From assembly GCA_017654935.2 (NCBI GenBank), contig CM065703.1, positions 39,408,918 through 39,472,917 of the forward strand: 64,000 bases of DNA. The letters run 5' to 3'. Below the pieces are notes generated by a model, which was not told where the DNA came from, did no database searches, and saw only the letters and a list, made by a program, of their open reading frames with translations. Position numbers and translations under genes: made by a program. Source of the DNA: Phymorhynchus buccinoides (lineage: Eukaryota > Mollusca > Gastropoda > Neogastropoda > Raphitomidae). Below are positions 62,405 through 64,000 of this stretch, in pieces (within the stretch, counting starts at the first letter, position 1; every line of letters begins with the position of its first letter).

Positions 62405-62644
62405 GCATGCACAACACAGTTGCTGGAATTTCACATATGAATCCTTTTTTTTTAAACTGCTAATTAACTTATCTCCATTAACAACCATTGACATATGGAA
62501 CCAGACAAGAAACAATTAGGATTTAAACTCAGACATGGTGACCAAAAGGTGTGAATACTAACATATAGAAAAATTATTGGAAAAAATACACAGAAGCAAC
62601 TTCTGGCTGGGCGGTTTGGGGCAGAATAAATGCAAGAGGGTTAA
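61873..62644. mobile_element. TTAACCCTCTTGC MITE hosting a LINE insertion
   Basis: Left TTAACCCTCTTGCATT is exactly inverted at 62629-62644 (AATGCAAGAGGGTTAA). The interior is occupied by a reverse LINE 3' end at 62117-62609. Confidence 0.78.
62117..62609 (-). mobile_element. 5'-truncated copy of the LINE copy 2 3' UTR
   Basis: The reverse complement matches about 11069-11568 at high identity, including GCAACTGTGTTGTGCATG, TACCATTCACACCTGCAGCA and the ATCAAATCAAATCAAC tail. Flanked by GGGCGGTTTTGGGCGGA (62099-62115) and GGGCGGTTTGGGGCAGA (62610-62626), a plausible target duplication. Confidence 0.88.
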
Positions 62645-63185
62645 ACCCCCATAGTTCATTGAACCGAGAAGAAAAAGGGGATGTAACCTTAGCAAAACCT
62701 ATCATTAACGGTTAGGTTTAAATAAGAAATTCTGTAGCAGTTGTGGGGGGGAGGGGGGGGGGGGGTATTTCTTGGGCTGAGAGAGTGGATGGTGTGTAAC
62801 CTTGGCAAAGCTTTTCCACTGTCATATTCCAACTCCCCTTCTAGAATATAAGTCGTTTAATAATTTTGTGTCTGGCTCAAAGGTCAACAAGTAGAAGGGA
62901 GAAAACTCAGACATCACGTTGAGGTTAATAGCAATACAAGAGTTACTTTCCTTGAATTAAATTTTAAATCTGGTCCTCCATTTTGGACACACGAACAACC
63001 AGTACATTATTTAGATTTGTTTTTAACATTTCACAGATTTTATGGAAACAAACAAAACAAAAGCATGCACACTAACATATAGAAATATTGGTGGAAATGA
63101 AATTTTAACAGCGAAGCAGTAGGCCTACACATTTTTGTCATGTAGCCTACTTCTCCCCTCCAATCCCCCATAATACATGTATAAT
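62645..63185. other. No gene seen
   Basis: AT-rich unique DNA with a G-run at 62743-62766. Confidence 0.5.
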
Positions 63186-63408
63186 AGGGGAAGACGGGGT
63201 AAAAAAAACACCCCATGGGCGGGTAAGAAGCCCACCCCAATTATCTCATGAAATAAAGAAAATGTCAGTCAAATTTGCCCATGAGACGAATGCTAGACAT
63301 TAACGCTCGTCTCATGGGCAAAATGAGACTGAAATTTGCTTCATTTCATGAGATAATTGGGGTGGGCTTCTTACCCGCCCATGCGCTTTTTACCCCGTCT
63401 TCCCCTAC
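63186..63408. mobile_element. Palindromic TA-flanked MITE, copy 2
   Basis: Nearly identical to 27111-27330 but reversed. One arm carries AAAAAAACACCCCATGGG where the other has AAAAAGCGCATGGG. Confidence 0.92.
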
Positions 63409-63411
63409 TGC

Positions 63412-63600
63412 TCATCGATGAGGTTTAACCGAGGCGTGGTTACTGCTACACATATCTGTATTGCTAAAAAAATCGGGACTTTACTGGCGTTGCACTGCCT
63501 CTGGGCATTGCCTCCAGTATTGTTCCCACCATCTTTGTATTTACAAATGTCCTATATGTGTCTATGACCGATAGGACATAAAACACCATTTTTCATTCAT
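63412..63600 (-). repeat. Inverted copy of the 15360-15550 repeat
   Basis: CGATGAGGTTTAACCGAGGC, TTGTATTTACAAATGTCC, ATGTGTCTATGACCGA. Directly adjacent to the MITE. Confidence 0.72.
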
Positions 63601-63670
63601 CCCCTTCCAACCCCCAAAAGAAGTCATTTCGTAACTAGTATTTACAATACTAGGGATATTGAATAATCTG

Positions 63671-63696
63671 ATCGCTTCTCGGCCTTTTGGCTAAGA
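63671..63696 (+). pseudogene. U2 snRNA 5'-end fragment
   Basis: ATCGCTTCTCGGCCTTTTGG plus CTAAGA equals the first 26 nt of conserved metazoan U2 snRNA (from memory). The following bases diverge: the branch-site-pairing GUAGUA element is not found in the expected place, so this is a truncated pseudogene or the head of a U2-derived retroposon, not a working U2 gene. Confidence 0.7.
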
Positions 63697-64000
63697 CAGT
63701 GATTCAGGAACATACATTTTTGTTTATACCCTGGTTGGTTTGTTCAGCCCGTCGTACATGGCGAAAGCCGATACGCGACTAGGGATAGAGAGATTCTCTA
63801 CTGTTTTCTGTATCGGAGAGAAAGTCCACTGAGAAAGACTCAACATTTTCATAGCCTATAGTTCTGTAGCCCACCACCAAATGTAATTGATAAACTTTCA
63901 CACTCGGACGGGAGTGGTTAGTTAACTTTGTAAAAATAGTAGTCTGACAAAGGATCTAAAATTAGTTAAACGGGTCAGTTATCAAGGCGTGACCGTTGCT
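63697..64000. other. Unassigned sequence after the U2-like block
   Basis: About 300 bp without an ORF, TIR or known RNA. It could be the body of a U2-headed retroposon. Confidence 0.4.

Overview
The window looks like nuclear DNA of an invertebrate animal, most likely a marine mollusc. The evidence is one intron-containing hnRNP A/B gene with GT-AG introns, several APE-type LINE fragments, many short inverted-repeat transposons (MITEs), and very dense (CT)n/(GA)n and (TG)n/(CA)n microsatellites. No prokaryotic operon structure is present. The species cannot be fixed from the sequence, and the mollusc call is inference.

Layout. 1-877: 54-bp minisatellite. 900-3900: dispersed repeats and microsatellites. 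3961-5312: 5'-truncated LINE between two (CT)n tracts. 5900-11568: a longer LINE with endonuclease, reverse transcriptase, Cys/His C-terminus and 3' UTR, broken by two frameshifts and preceded by a 24-bp repeat array in frame with the endonuclease. 11.9-14.4 kb: a foldback element with a (CT)n loop and a second LINE family. 16.5-17.1 kb: a TTAA-flanked foldback element. 17.2-19.3 kb (minus): last exon and probable 3' UTR of an unrecognised protein-coding gene. 20-30 kb: microsatellites, several of them inside inverted repeats, two telomere-like or palindromic foldbacks, a TA-flanked palindromic MITE, a minus-strand LINE fragment and a 40-bp tandem array. 31.2-34.3 kb: a large inverted repeat.

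35.6-50.8 kb (plus): the main gene, an hnRNP A/B-type RNA-binding protein (two RRMs and a long Gly/Tyr/Phe-rich low-complexity tail) in seven recognisable coding exons, ending at 47040. A consensus splice donor lies 44 nt after the stop, and a poly(A) signal is at 50809. The first coding exon was not located. The introns are full of MITEs and a SINE-like repeat. 52-64 kb: more MITE copies, a repeat cluster, a possible non-coding spliced locus (55.4-58.5 kb), degenerate LINE 3' ends and a U2 snRNA-like 5' fragment.

Most long open frames here are translations of microsatellites (Ser-Leu, Arg-Glu, Thr-His, Cys-Val repeats) and are not genes. The most interesting pattern is the link between transposons and microsatellites: LINE copies flanked on both sides by the same simple repeat, and foldback elements whose loop is a (CT)n tract. 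The second is the exon-phase design of the hnRNP low-complexity domain.
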